Positions 17,292 through 26,251 are shown, numbered from the stretch's first letter. The stretch: 64,000 nt of DNA from Chryseobacterium sp. VAUSW3 (GCF_002205795.1 NZ_NIUY01000004.1:62001-126000), one strand, 5' to 3'. Translations and numbers: made by a program. The notes: generated from the letters alone by a model not told the origin.

Positions 17292-20200
17292 TTAAATTTT
17301 ATCGTACAGCCAAACCCGGAGAAGGGAAATCAGCTGATCGATATCTACAGGTTTCGAAATATAATCTGATGCGCCTACTGCGATGCATTTCTCGCGGTCT
17401 CCCATCATCGCTTTTGAGGTTACCGCCAACACCGGCAGGTTTTTAAACTCAGTCATGGTGCGGATTTCGCGGATACTTTCGTATCCATCCATCTCGGGCA
17501 TCATCATGTCCATCAGCACCACGTCGATTGATGGATCTTTTTTCAATGTATTCAGTGCTTCTTTGCCATCCATCGCAGGAATCACTTTCATGCCGTGCAG
17601 TTCCAGGGCTTTGGTAAGTGAAAAGATATTCCTTACATCATCATCTGCAATCAGTACGGTTTTGTCTTTGAGGATGTTGCGGAGTTCGCCTAAATTTTCG
17701 AAGCCTCCCATCTGTTGCTTGTTCTTTTTCGTTTTTTCTTCTACCAGGTGTAGGAAAAGACCCGCTTCATCTAAAATACGCTGGTAAGAATATGCTGTTT
17801 TCACAACAATGGAATCTGCATATTTTTTAATCCTTTTTTCTTCACCCTGTGAAAGGTTTTTTCCTGTAAATACGATAATCGGAAGTTGCTCCAGACCTTT
17901 GTTCTGCTTTATGGTCTCCAGGGTTTCGTAAGCAGTTTTATCCGGTACGCCCATATCGAGAATCACACAGTCGATTTCACGGTTCTGAAGCGCGTCGATA
18001 CTGTCCGATACATTATTGGCGATATCGGTATTGATGTTATTGGCACTTAAAAAGTAGCTGAGCGCTTTGGCATGTTGCTCGTTTTCTTCTACAATCAGCA
18101 CTTTTTTCGGGCCCTTGGTCAGTACGTTTTCGAGTTTTTTGAAAATCTCCTGCATCTGTTCCAGGGCAAAGGGTTTGTTGATGAAATCTACCGCGCCACG
18201 GAGTAAACTTTCCTGGCGGAACTTCATTGAAGACATAATATGTACCGGAATAGGTTTGGTTTCAGGATTGGATTTCAGGGCTTCCATGACTTGCCAGCCA
18301 TCCATTATTGGCAACTGAATATCGAGAAGTATGGCGAGCGGTTTAAAATGCTGGGCCATTTCAATGCCTTCATCTCCGCGAACGGCAACCAATACTTTAT
18401 AATTTCTGGTGCGCGAAAAATCTACGAGAATCTTGGCAAAAGCCGTATCGTCTTCAATAATGAGAATAATTTTATCGCCCGCCTGAATATTTTCCCGGTC
18501 GTCATCGATGGATTCAGGAATCCTGTCGGAGATATAACGTTCGGGCTGTAGTTTCGTTTCCGGGATGTAAACTGCGGTTTCTTTTGGTGTTTCCGGCTCG
18601 GTGTCCTGTACTTTTTCTGAGTCTACAGGAACGATAAGGGCAAATTCACTGCCTTTGCCTTCGGTACTCTCCAGGGTAATTTCTCCGCCAAGAAGCCTTG
18701 CCAGTTCGCGGCTGATGGAGAGTCCCAGTCCGGTACCGCCATATTTACGCTGTGTTGATCCGTCCGCCTGCTGGAAAGCCTCAAAAACAAGCCTCATCTT
18801 ATCTTTAGCAATGCCAATTCCGGTGTCGATGACTTTAAAGATGACTTTATCCTTCGATGGATCCGCTGAAACCTTCAGCGTGATGCTTCCTTCAGAAGTG
18901 AACTTAATCGCGTTGGAAAGCAGATTTTTAAGGATTTGTTCGAGGCGGAGTTTATCTGTTCGCAGCATTTGCGCAGCGTCGGTATCGGTTTCGATGTTGA
19001 GATCCAGGTTTTTATCCTTCGCAATCGGGCTGAAAAGCATCCGCATGTCTTTCGTAATTTCCATTAAAGGAACATCATTGAATTCGAGCGTCATTTTTCC
19101 GGATTCAATTTTTGAAAGATCCAGGATTTCATCGATCAGTGTGAGCAAGCCCTGACCCGAACTCTGCATTACTTCTGCATATTCTACATACTGTTCATCA
19201 AGATCCTCACTTTCCGACATCAGTTTCGAAAGCAGTAAAATGGAGTTCAGCGGGGTGCGGAGTTCGTGCGACATGTTGGCGAGGAATTCCGATTTGTATT
19301 TGGTGCTCTGTTCCAGCTCTCTGGATTTCTGCTGAATATCGATATTCCGTTCTTCGATCAGCGCGTTCTTTTCTTCGAGGAGGCTTGTACGTTCTTCAAG
19401 CTCCTGGTTGCTCTGCAGAAGTTCTTCCTGCTGCACGCGCAGTTCTTCCTCCGAAGCCAGAAGTTTCTGAGACTGGGCTTCGAGTTCTGCGTTGATGTTT
19501 TCGAGTTCGGAGTGCTGGGACTGCAATTCTTCGGACTGTGCTTGGGTTTCTTCCAAAAGTTCCTGAAGTTTTACACGGCTCTGCGCGCTGTAGAATGCAA
19601 GACCGATATTTCCGGCAACAGAGGAAAGAAATTCGAGCTGCAGCGGAGTATATTCCTGGGTGCTGCCCAGTTCCAGTACACCTAAAGGAATGTTATATCT
19701 TGTAATCGGTACGGCCACAATGTTGCGGGGTCTGGTATTTCCGGTCGCAAAACTGATGGTGGTTTCGCGGTCCGGGATATCTTCAACAACAAGCTGCTGT
19801 CTGGACTGGAATGCCTGTCCGGCAATTCCTTCGCCGATCTGCAGAGTTCTTCTGGTGTCCCGCTCGGCGAGGGCATAGCTTCCTTCGAGATGAAGGCGGT
19901 TGTCTTCCTGCTGTATGTAGAGAGCTGCCACGTGGCTTTTGGTTTTATCAGTGATGTGGTTTAAAATTTCTGCTGCAAGCACACTGATGGTTTTTTCGCC
20001 CATCATGCGGTCATTCAGTTGGGCTATCGAGGTGCTCAGCCATTCTTTTTCCTCCAGTGAGTTGAAGGAGGTCTGAAGCGATTTGGCCATACGGTTCAGC
20101 GGGTGGGCCACGTTCCCAAGACTATGCTGCGCGTTGTCGTCTGAAAGAATATCGTAATCACCGTTCGAGATCTGTGCGGTTACTTTCTCGATTGCGATCA

Positions 20201-20873
20201 GACGGTTTACGGTCTCTTTATTTTTTTCTTCGAGTTCGTTGGTCAGTTTGTTTTTCTCATTGAAATCCTGAAGCACTTTACGGAAGAATACCAGCGTAAT
20301 GAGAATGGCGAGCAGTGCGGAAGCAATGATGAGGAAAGGGGTGTATGCAGCAAATGTATTCATGGTATCGGTACGTTCCTGCAGAAGCCTTTCTTCTTCA
20401 GTCTGCATGGCACCTACCGTGGCGCGGATCGCGTCCATGTGTTTTTTACCCGACAGCAGTTGTTCTGCTGTTACTTCCAGATTCGCTTTACGTTTATGTT
20501 CCAGATTCTGGTCCAGAATCACCAGTCTGGATTCGATATTTACCCTTAGGTGTTCAAGATTCTGGGCCTGTACTAAGGATGGGGTAATTTCGCTTTTGAG
20601 CTCTGTAATTGCCTGCGCAATTTTAGCCTTGGCATTATTATAAGGTGTGAGAAAAGCTTCGTCGCCGGAAAGAAGATACCCGCGCTGGCCGGTCTCGGCA
20701 TCTTTAACAAGAGAGAAAACGTTGCCCAGATTTTTTATGGTTTCGTTGCTTTCGCGCACCATTTTCGAACTCTCGATCAGGTTTTTAATACTGATAAAAG
20801 AGGCCGTGGAGCTTATGAGCAAAAGCAGCATCGACAAGCCGAGTCCGTAAAGAAGGTTGTTTTTAAAATTCAT
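17292..20873 (-). CDS. Hybrid sensor histidine kinase (CHASE3-GAF-coiled coil-kinase-three receivers)
   Basis: The 1193-residue membrane kinase has a TM segment at about 8-28, an extracytoplasmic CHASE3-type domain (LVKDAETGQRGYLLSG) to about 170, a second TM at about 176-197, a HAMP-like linker, and a GAF domain at about 285-430. A long Glu/Gln-rich coiled coil follows at about 433-530. HisKA has the phosphorylated His536 in MSHELRTPL. The ATPase domain carries NLLSNAIKF, DTGIGIA and GGTGLGLS. Three receivers follow (acceptor motifs LDIQLP, LDMGVP, LMDMMMPEMDG). No HPt domain is apparent. It is 9 bp downstream of the REC-kinase gene. The signal sensed is unknown. Confidence 0.93.
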   Translation of the reverse strand: MNFKNNLLYGLGLSMLLLLISSTASFISIKNLIESSKMVRESNETIKNLGNVFSLVKDAETGQRGYLLSGDEAFLTPYNNAKAKIAQAITELKSEITPSLVQAQNLEHLRVNIESRLVILDQNLEHKRKANLEVTAEQLLSGKKHMDAIRATVGAMQTEEERLLQERTDTMNTFAAYTPFLIIASALLAILITLVFFRKVLQDFNEKNKLTNELEEKNKETVNRLIAIEKVTAQISNGDYDILSDDNAQHSLGNVAHPLNRMAKSLQTSFNSLEEKEWLSTSIAQLNDRMMGEKTISVLAAEILNHITDKTKSHVAALYIQQEDNRLHLEGSYALAERDTRRTLQIGEGIAGQAFQSRQQLVVEDIPDRETTISFATGNTRPRNIVAVPITRYNIPLGVLELGSTQEYTPLQLEFLSSVAGNIGLAFYSAQSRVKLQELLEETQAQSEELQSQHSELENINAELEAQSQKLLASEEELRVQQEELLQSNQELEERTSLLEEKNALIEERNIDIQQKSRELEQSTKYKSEFLANMSHELRTPLNSILLLSKLMSESEDLDEQYVEYAEVMQSSGQGLLTLIDEILDLSKIESGKMTLEFNDVPLMEITKDMRMLFSPIAKDKNLDLNIETDTDAAQMLRTDKLRLEQILKNLLSNAIKFTSEGSITLKVSADPSKDKVIFKVIDTGIGIAKDKMRLVFEAFQQADGSTQRKYGGTGLGLSISRELARLLGGEITLESTEGKGSEFALIVPVDSEKVQDTEPETPKETAVYIPETKLQPERYISDRIPESIDDDRENIQAGDKIILIIEDDTAFAKILVDFSRTRNYKVLVAVRGDEGIEMAQHFKPLAILLDIQLPIMDGWQVMEALKSNPETKPIPVHIMSSMKFRQESLLRGAVDFINKPFALEQMQEIFKKLENVLTKGPKKVLIVEENEQHAKALSYFLSANNINTDIANNVSDSIDALQNREIDCVILDMGVPDKTAYETLETIKQNKGLEQLPIIVFTGKNLSQGEEKRIKKYADSIVVKTAYSYQRILDEAGLFLHLVEEKTKKNKQQMGGFENLGELRNILKDKTVLIADDDVRNIFSLTKALELHGMKVIPAMDGKEALNTLKKDPSIDVVLMDMMMPEMDGYESIREIRTMTEFKNLPVLAVTSKAMMGDREKCIAVGASDYISKPVDIDQLISLLRVWLYDKI

Positions 20874-20882
20874 ACACTTTAA

Positions 20883-22010
20883 TTATGAGTTCGCATCCTT
20901 TTCGGGATGTACGGGGATTGTAAAATAAAATTCAGAACCTTTGCCTGGCTCACTGTTGACGCCAATTTTGCCTTGATGTCTTTCGATGATTTCAAGACAG
21001 ATATAGAGGCCGATGCCCAGCCCCTGGAAGCGTTCGGAAGTTTCCTCCACGCGGTAAAATTTACCGAAAATCTGCTGTTGGTGTTCCTTTGCCATTCCAA
21101 TGCCAAAATCTCTTACCGAGAAATAAATTTCATCTCCACGTCGTTCTGCTGTGAGGTGAACTTCGTCGCTGTCGGGTGCATATTTAATCGCGTTGGTCAT
21201 AAAATTAATGATGACCTGCTCAATCCGCATTTCGTCACCAAAAATTTCAGTATCGATACCTCCTTTTTTAATGAACTTCACTTTGGGATTGGCCTGCTGC
21301 ATGATCTCCACAATATGATCTAGAATCTTATCGAAACTGAAGTATTTTTTATTGAATTTGAGTTTGCCGCTTTCAATTTTAGAGATATCGAGCAGGTCTG
21401 CAACAAGCAGGTTCAGTTTTTCAACCTGATTCTGTACTTTGTGCAGGCGGATTCTGGTAGTTTCCAGATCTTCTTTGTTGAGGCTCCGCTCAAGCAGCTG
21501 AATATATCCTTTGATACTCGTCATGGGCGTTTTCAGTTCGTGGCTGGCAATACTGATGAACTCGTCTTTTTTTCTTTCGGCTTCTTTGCGGAACTCAATT
21601 TCTTCCAGAAGTTTGGTCTGCATTTCGTTCAGGGCGCGGCTCTGTTCGTAGATGCGGTAAAAGGTTTTCACTTTCAGCAACAGAATATTCATGTCAACCG
21701 GTTTGCTGATATAATCCAAACCTCCGGAGGAGTATCCGCGGGTGATGAGGTTCACATTGGCGCTGGCAGCGGAAAGAAAGATTATGGCCGTTTCTTTGGC
21801 CTTGCTGTAACCGGAAATGGCTTCTGCTACTTCAAAGCCGTCCATCTCAGGCATCTGTACATCCAATATGATAAGGACATAGGATTTTTTAAGGATTTTT
21901 TTCAGTGCTTCTTCCCCTGATGAAGCGGTGTCTACCTCGAAGCCGTTTACTTCAAGTACTTTTTTAAGGGAAATTATATTCTCCGGAGCATCGTCAACAA
22001 TCAGGATCAT
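20883..22010 (-). CDS. Receiver-histidine kinase protein
   Basis: The 375-residue soluble protein has an N-terminal receiver (phosphoacceptor D50 in ILDVQMPEMDG) joined through a helical linker (about 120-150) to a HisKA domain with His157 in ASHELKTPM. An HATPase domain follows with NFMTNAIKYA, DFGIGM and GLGIGLYI. It has no membrane segment. As the first gene of the six-gene operon it may receive phosphate on its receiver from the hybrid kinase and tune its own kinase activity. A TATATTTG -7 box lies 29 bp before the ATG. Confidence 0.92.
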   Translation of the reverse strand: MILIVDDAPENIISLKKVLEVNGFEVDTASSGEEALKKILKKSYVLIILDVQMPEMDGFEVAEAISGYSKAKETAIIFLSAASANVNLITRGYSSGGLDYISKPVDMNILLLKVKTFYRIYEQSRALNEMQTKLLEEIEFRKEAERKKDEFISIASHELKTPMTSIKGYIQLLERSLNKEDLETTRIRLHKVQNQVEKLNLLVADLLDISKIESGKLKFNKKYFSFDKILDHIVEIMQQANPKVKFIKKGGIDTEIFGDEMRIEQVIINFMTNAIKYAPDSDEVHLTAERRGDEIYFSVRDFGIGMAKEHQQQIFGKFYRVEETSERFQGLGIGLYICLEIIERHQGKIGVNSEPGKGSEFYFTIPVHPEKDANS

Positions 22011-22039
22011 TTTGTTACTGGTTTAATTACAGAAGTTGA

Positions 22040-22047
22040 CAAATATA
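22040..22047 (-). promoter_or_regulatory. -7 promoter box of the CheB/CheR phosphorelay operon
   Basis: TATATTTG on the minus strand, 29 bp upstream of the ATG at 22010; the only consensus box seen before the six-gene operon. Confidence 0.55.
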
Positions 22048-22330
22048 ATGTTTTTGAAATTTAAATGTATTAAAAGTTCATCCCTACAGCCTTAAATGCT
22101 GCAGCTGGTAAGCGGAGAGGTTAATATCTCAATGTTGACGCAAGAGTCAGCTACTATTGTTATTTTTATTTATTTGAAAATCAATAATATATCCGTTGCA
22201 AACGACTGTAAACGGTAATAAGCAATTCTTTACCGGCTATATTTTGAGGCCCGTTGAATCTTTGCATCAGAGATTCGGGGAAAAATCAGTGAGACCCGTT
22301 TCTGATGTTTAATTATAAAATTTTAAAGCC
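22048..22330. other. Divergent intergenic region between the signalling operon and ssb
   Basis: About 280 bp without a gene. For ssb the best -7 candidate is AATCTTTG around 22258-22265, one mismatch from consensus, about 65 bp before the ATG. No clear inverted repeat was found. Confidence 0.35.
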
Positions 22331-22660
22331 ATGTCACTAAGAAACAGAGTTACCTTAATTGGTAGAACAGGAAAAGACGTTGAATTTGTAAAATTCGAAA
22401 ACGGAAGAATTGGTAAAGTAAGTCTCGCAACCAGCGATTTTTACACCAACGCACTCGGCGAAAAAGTGGAAGAAACCCAATGGCACAATTTGGTGTTTTT
22501 CGGAAAAACAGTAGATATCGTCGAAAAATATGTAGAAAAAGGAAAGGAAATCGCGGTAGAAGGCAAAATCGTGTACAGAAGCTGGGACGACAAAGAAGGA
22601 ATAAAACATTATATCACCGAAATCCGTGTGGAAGAACTCGTACTGCTGGGCGGTAAATAA
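22331..22660 (+). CDS. ssb: Short single-stranded DNA-binding protein
   Basis: The 109-residue protein is an OB-fold SSB (MSLRNRVTLIGRTGKD, then EETQWHNLVFFGKTVDIVEKYVEKG). It stops right after the OB fold and lacks the Gly/Pro-rich tail and acidic tip (DDDIPF type) that recruits repair partners in canonical SSB. It may therefore be a secondary SSB. It is followed by its own terminator, then by an HRDC-domain gene on the same strand. Confidence 0.88.
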   Translation: MSLRNRVTLIGRTGKDVEFVKFENGRIGKVSLATSDFYTNALGEKVEETQWHNLVFFGKTVDIVEKYVEKGKEIAVEGKIVYRSWDDKEGIKHYITEIRVEELVLLGGK

Positions 22661-22666
22661 ATTTGC

Positions 22667-22716
22667 GCTTCCTCAGAGGACCTGGTTTTCCGGATTAACT
22701 TTGAGGAAGCTTTTTT
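22667..22716 (+). terminator. Rho-independent terminator of ssb
   Basis: GCTTCCTCA (22667-22675) pairs with TGAGGAAGC (22702-22710), followed by six T residues. Confidence 0.8.
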
Positions 22717-22737
22717 AATCTCAAAAAACACAATGTC

Positions 22738-23187
22738 ATGAAAGTTAAAGTTTTAAAAGTCCGCCTGTCTGATGATTTCATTGAGCACGACCAAAAGGTA
22801 CTCGACCGTTTTCTGAGGGAAAATAATGTCCTGAAATTCGAATCAGCCTTTGTGAAAGACGATGAAGGTTACTGGTCGGTGATTCTCTATTATGAAGAAC
22901 TGAAAATGACCGTCAATGATTCCAAAACGCCCAAATATTCGGCAGAAAATGATGCCGAACTGAATGCTGACGAAATTAAAATCCTCGATTCGCTGAAACT
23001 CTGGCGTACCGAAAAAGCCAAAGACCAAAATCTCCCGGTGTATTTTATTGCCACCAATAAAGAGCTGCTTTCCATCGCCAAATACAAACCGGTAAAGAAA
23101 GAGGAACTGCTCGATATCAAAGGTTTTGGCAAGCACAAGATCGAAAACTACGGCGAAGAAATTATTGAGATTTTAGAATCGGTCTAG
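22738..23187 (+). CDS. HRDC-domain protein
   Basis: A 149-residue protein. Residues about 72-149 form an HRDC domain (LKLWRTEKAKDQNLPVYFIA, then LLDIKGFGKHKIENYGEEI), the helicase-and-RNase-D C-terminal nucleic-acid-binding fold normally attached to RecQ or RNase D. The N-terminal about 65 residues (a small alpha/beta segment, EDGYWSVILYYEE-like) are unassigned. Stand-alone HRDC proteins are common in Flavobacteriia. A role in binding DNA or RNA, perhaps with a helicase, is inferred. Confidence 0.85.
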   Translation: MKVKVLKVRLSDDFIEHDQKVLDRFLRENNVLKFESAFVKDDEGYWSVILYYEELKMTVNDSKTPKYSAENDAELNADEIKILDSLKLWRTEKAKDQNLPVYFIATNKELLSIAKYKPVKKEELLDIKGFGKHKIENYGEEIIEILESV

Positions 23188-23305
23188 GGTAATAATCTTG
23201 TTTTATTTTGCTTTAGCTCCACAAAAACACAAATTCCTATATATTTTATTAAAGCCGTTGATGGTATTCTTCGGCTTTTGTGATGAAAAATCCTTTGCAA
23301 ATCCT

Positions 23306-23313
23306 TATTTTTG
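23306..23313 (+). promoter_or_regulatory. -7 promoter box of hisS
   Basis: TATTTTTG. It overlaps the TTG at which the longest open frame begins, which argues against that upstream start and for the ATG at 23368. Confidence 0.55.
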
Positions 23314-23367
23314 CGACCGAAAAGCAATTCGAAATTGCTTATTAATCTTTACGTATTACAAAACAGC

Positions 23368-24723
23368 ATGAAGCCAAGTTTAGCAAAAGGAACGCGCGAT
23401 TTTACCGCAAAGGAAATTATCAACAGAAGGTTGATAATCAATACTTTACAAAGGAACTTTGAACTCTTTGGATTCCAACCATTAGAGACTCCAAGTTTTG
23501 AAAATCTTTCCACATTAACCGGTAAATATGGGGAAGAAGGCGACCGTTTGATTTTTAAAATCCTGAATTCAGGCGACTATGCTTCAAAAACAAAAGAAGA
23601 AGACTGGCAGGCGAAGAATTCCCAGAAACTCATTTCGCAGATCTCTGAAAAAGCCCTCCGTTACGACCTTACCGTACCTTTTGCAAGATTTGTAGCGATG
23701 AATCACGGGCATCTGGTTTTTCCCTTCAAAAGATACCAGATTCAGCCGGTTTGGAGAGCCGACCGACCGCAGAAAGGCCGGTTCAGAGAGTTTTACCAGT
23801 GTGACGCCGATGTGGTGGGCAGCGAAAGCCTTTGGCAGGAAGTAGAGCTTGTGCAGCTTTATTTAAAATCATTTTCTGAACTTAAAATCCCCGTAACCAT
23901 TCATCTCAACAACCGGAAAATACTTTCGGGATTAGCCGAATATGCGGGAATTTCTGATCAGCTGATCGACTTTACCGTTGCTTTGGACAAGTTGGATAAA
24001 ATCGGTAAGGAAGGTGTCGTAAAGGAACTTCTGGAAAAAAATATTTCGCAGGATTCTATTGATAAACTCGATTTTCTTTTTACCGAAAATGAAGATGCAT
24101 TGCAAAATGTTCTTCAGCTCAAAGAAAAATTTGCCGGAATTGAAACAGGAACTGCCGGCGTAAATGAACTGGAATTCGTGCTTACAAAATGTCTGGATTT
24201 GGGCATTTCTTCAGAAAACCTGAAGTTCGATATCACCTTGGCCAGAGGTCTCGACTATTACACCGGAGCGATCTTCGAAGTCAAGGCAAACGGTGTGGCC
24301 ATGGGATCCATCGGTGGCGGCGGAAGGTATGATAACCTTACGGAAGTTTTCGGTGTAAAAAACATTCCCGGAATCGGAATTTCTTTCGGCCTCGACAGGA
24401 TTTACCTCGTGATGGAAGAACTCGGAATGTTTATCGACAGTGCAGAAAGTTCGGTGAAATATCTTTTTGCCAATTACGGAGAAAAAGAGTCCGTTGCGGC
24501 TTTAAAAATCATTGCGCAGCTCCGCGGAAACGGTACAGCAGCTGAACTTTATCCCGAAGCTGCAAAACTGAAAAAACAGTTTACCTATGCCGAAAAGAAA
24601 GGAATCCCGAATCTGGTGTTCTTCGGCGATCAGGAAATCGAAGCGGGGAATGTTACCATAAAAAACCTTCTCACCGGAGAACAGGAAACCAGCTCTATTT
24701 CTGATTTTCTTGGGGTAAAGTAA
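23368..24723 (+). CDS. hisS: Histidyl-tRNA synthetase
   Basis: A 451-residue class II synthetase that charges tRNA-His. It opens with the family-typical [12 protein letters not shown]. Motif 2 lies around [25 protein letters not shown]-type sequence at about 115-140, the HisRS-specific [14 protein letters not shown] follows, and motif 3 is in [11 protein letters not shown]. The C-terminal 90 residues are the anticodon-binding domain. The open frame extends 19 codons further upstream to a TTG, but that region contains the promoter box, so the ATG at 23368 is used. Confidence 0.96.
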   Translation: MKPSLAKGTRDFTAKEIINRRLIINTLQRNFELFGFQPLETPSFENLSTLTGKYGEEGDRLIFKILNSGDYASKTKEEDWQAKNSQKLISQISEKALRYDLTVPFARFVAMNHGHLVFPFKRYQIQPVWRADRPQKGRFREFYQCDADVVGSESLWQEVELVQLYLKSFSELKIPVTIHLNNRKILSGLAEYAGISDQLIDFTVALDKLDKIGKEGVVKELLEKNISQDSIDKLDFLFTENEDALQNVLQLKEKFAGIETGTAGVNELEFVLTKCLDLGISSENLKFDITLARGLDYYTGAIFEVKANGVAMGSIGGGGRYDNLTEVFGVKNIPGIGISFGLDRIYLVMEELGMFIDSAESSVKYLFANYGEKESVAALKIIAQLRGNGTAAELYPEAAKLKKQFTYAEKKGIPNLVFFGDQEIEAGNVTIKNLLTGEQETSSISDFLGVK

Positions 24724-24855
24724 ACGCCTAAACTCTGGTGATCAGCCCCGAATCCGGCCAGGAAGCATTTATAGGATCAATAAATTTTACGGAAAATCAA
24801 CAGATTATTCCGCAGAAAAACCTATATTTATCTCACGATCCATAAATAATTTACG

Positions 24856-25020
24856 ATGGTTTACCTGATTCTTCCTGCGTTGCTTACGGTAGTTTATATT
24901 GCATATCTGGTCTATCTGTTTTTCTGGAAAAGGGATATCATGAAATTCCGCGCGGTGCTGTATCCCGGGCTGGTTTTTATTTCCATGTGGGTTTTGCTGT
25001 ACTATTTCGTGTTTCGTTAA
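24856..25020 (+). CDS. Small two-helix membrane protein
   Basis: A complete 54-codon frame from ATG to TAA. The product has two hydrophobic helices, at about 2-23 (MVYLILPALLTVVYIAYLV) and about 33-53, joined by a basic loop WKRDIMKFR. Codon use resembles the neighbours and it sits alone between hisS and a methyltransferase. A TATATTTA box about 25 bp upstream may be its -7 element. Family not recognised; it could be a true small membrane protein or a chance frame, though the two clean helices favour the former. Confidence 0.5.
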   Translation: MVYLILPALLTVVYIAYLVYLFFWKRDIMKFRAVLYPGLVFISMWVLLYYFVFR

Positions 25021-25111
25021 CTATTTATCACAATCTTAACAATGTGGTAGCTCGATGCTTTGCTTGTTTTTAATCTGGAAATAAATAACGCTTAACTTTA
25101 AAAGCTTGAAG

Positions 25112-25130
25112 ATCCCTCCTTCGTCGGGAT
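25112..25130. repeat. Short palindromic intergenic motif
   Basis: ATCCC and GGGAT flank TCCTTCGTC, just upstream of the methyltransferase gene. I recognise this string as a recurrent intergenic motif of flavobacterial genomes, but no second copy is present in the window to prove it. Confidence 0.3.
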
Positions 25131-25154
25131 GATAATTTAAACCTCAACCTCACC

Positions 25155-25955
25155 ATGAACTACCTCGAAATCAACCGCAAATCGTGGAACGCCAAAGTAG
25201 AACCTCACCTCAAATCCGACTTCTACTTCGTGGACGAGTTTCTCAAAGGCCGCAGCTCCCTTAACTCCATCGAAGTGGATCTTCTTGGCGACCTCCGCGG
25301 CAAAAAGATTCTTCATCTTCAGTGTCATTTCGGGCAGGATTCCATTTCGCTTTCCCGACTGGGCGCGAAAGTTACGGGCATCGATCTTTCCGACAAAGCC
25401 ATTGAAACTGCCAAAGATCTCGCCACGCAGTGCGGTACCGATACCGAATTTATTGTTTCCGATGTATATGAACTTCCGAACGTGTTGGAAGGCGAATTCG
25501 ACATCGTTTACACCAGTTACGGAATCATCGGATGGCTTCCCGATCTCGACCAATGGGCGGCGGTGATTGCCCACTTCCTGAAACCCGGCGGCAAACTGGT
25601 GTTCGTGGAGTTTCATCCCGTGGTGTGGATGTATGATGACGATTTCACGCACATCAAATACTCGTATTTCAACGAAAAACCCATTATAGAAACTTACGAA
25701 GGTACCTATGCCGACCCGTCGGCCCCTCTCGTGCAGGATTACGTGATGTGGAACCACGACACTTCAGAAGTTCTCACCAGCCTTATTGCCCACAGTCTGG
25801 AAATTAAATGCTTCCTCGAGTACAACTGGTCACCTTATGCCTGCTTCCGACATAACGAAGAATTTGAGAAAGGGAAGTACCGGATTCCTCAGTTTGGGAG
25901 TAAGGTGCCACATGTATTTTCTCTCGTCGCCGAAAAGAAGTTTTCTCAACCTTAA
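25155..25955 (+). CDS. Class I SAM-dependent methyltransferase
   Basis: The 266-residue protein has a Rossmann-fold methyltransferase core: motif I KILHLQCHFGQDSISL (about 51-66), GIDLSDKAIETAKDLA with the acidic SAM-ribose ligand, and motif IV DIVYTSYGIIGWLPDL. The C-terminal 100 residues, aromatic-rich, would be the substrate cap. The HLQCHFGQDS form of motif I is common in Bacteroidota small-molecule methyltransferases. No pathway neighbour indicates the substrate. Confidence 0.85.
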   Translation: MNYLEINRKSWNAKVEPHLKSDFYFVDEFLKGRSSLNSIEVDLLGDLRGKKILHLQCHFGQDSISLSRLGAKVTGIDLSDKAIETAKDLATQCGTDTEFIVSDVYELPNVLEGEFDIVYTSYGIIGWLPDLDQWAAVIAHFLKPGGKLVFVEFHPVVWMYDDDFTHIKYSYFNEKPIIETYEGTYADPSAPLVQDYVMWNHDTSEVLTSLIAHSLEIKCFLEYNWSPYACFRHNEEFEKGKYRIPQFGSKVPHVFSLVAEKKFSQP

Positions 25956-26067
25956 CCTTAACCCACTTTTCCCAATAAAAAATCCACTAACCCTTACGAT
26001 TTATGATAAAAATTTGTATTATTGCAAATCTAAAATTTAGAATTTATAATCTAAAATTGCAGAAAAC

Positions 26068-26141
26068 GGGGGATTAGCTCATCTGGCTAGAGCGTTAGAC
26101 TGGCAGTCTAAAGGTGGTCGGTTCGATCCCGATATCCTCCA
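26068..26141 (+). tRNA. tRNA-Ala (anticodon GGC)
   Basis: A full 74-nt cloverleaf. The acceptor stem GGGGGAT (26068-26074) pairs with ATCCTCC (26134-26140) and includes a G3-U70 wobble, the alanine identity element. The D-stem is GCTC/GAGC, the anticodon stem TTAGA/TCTAA holds loop CTGGCAG with anticodon GGC, and the T-stem is GTCGG/CCGAT. The discriminator is A; CCA is not encoded. Confidence 0.95.
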
Positions 26142-26144
26142 CTG

Positions 26145-26251
26145 AATAAACCAACACTGATAATCAGTAAGTTATGGTAATTGAATATGATTAAAAACAC
26201 ATGTTTTTTTTACTATTTTTTACTATTTTCATGTGTTGGTTTATTTTTTTT
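26145..26251 (+). repeat. Inverted repeat directly downstream of tRNA-Ala with competing pairings
   Basis: AATAAACCAACAC (26145-26157) and GTGTTGGTTTATT (26233-26245) are exact 13-bp inverted repeats, followed by a T-run (26246-26251). Inside, AACACATG (26196-26203) pairs with CATGTGTT (26230-26237), sharing five bases of the right arm, so only one hairpin can form at a time. Two tandem TTTTTACTA units fill the inner loop. It may terminate the tRNA transcript or mark an old insertion boundary. Confidence 0.6.

Noticed and set aside
15133-22010. Classical chemotaxis operon
   Set aside because: CheA, CheW and chemoreceptor genes are absent and CheB lacks its receiver, so the usual chemotaxis label does not fit.
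23311-23367. Upstream extension of hisS from a TTG
   Set aside because: It overlaps the TATTTTTG promoter box, and the ATG at 23368 gives the family-typical N-terminus.
25137-25757. 206-codon open frame on the minus strand
   Set aside because: Antisense to the methyltransferase, whose SAM-binding motifs are clear; the antisense product has no recognisable fold.
26145-26251. CRISPR-like repeat near the tRNA
   Set aside because: Only one inverted pair and two short tandem units; no regular spacers. No CRISPR array or cas gene was seen anywhere in the window.
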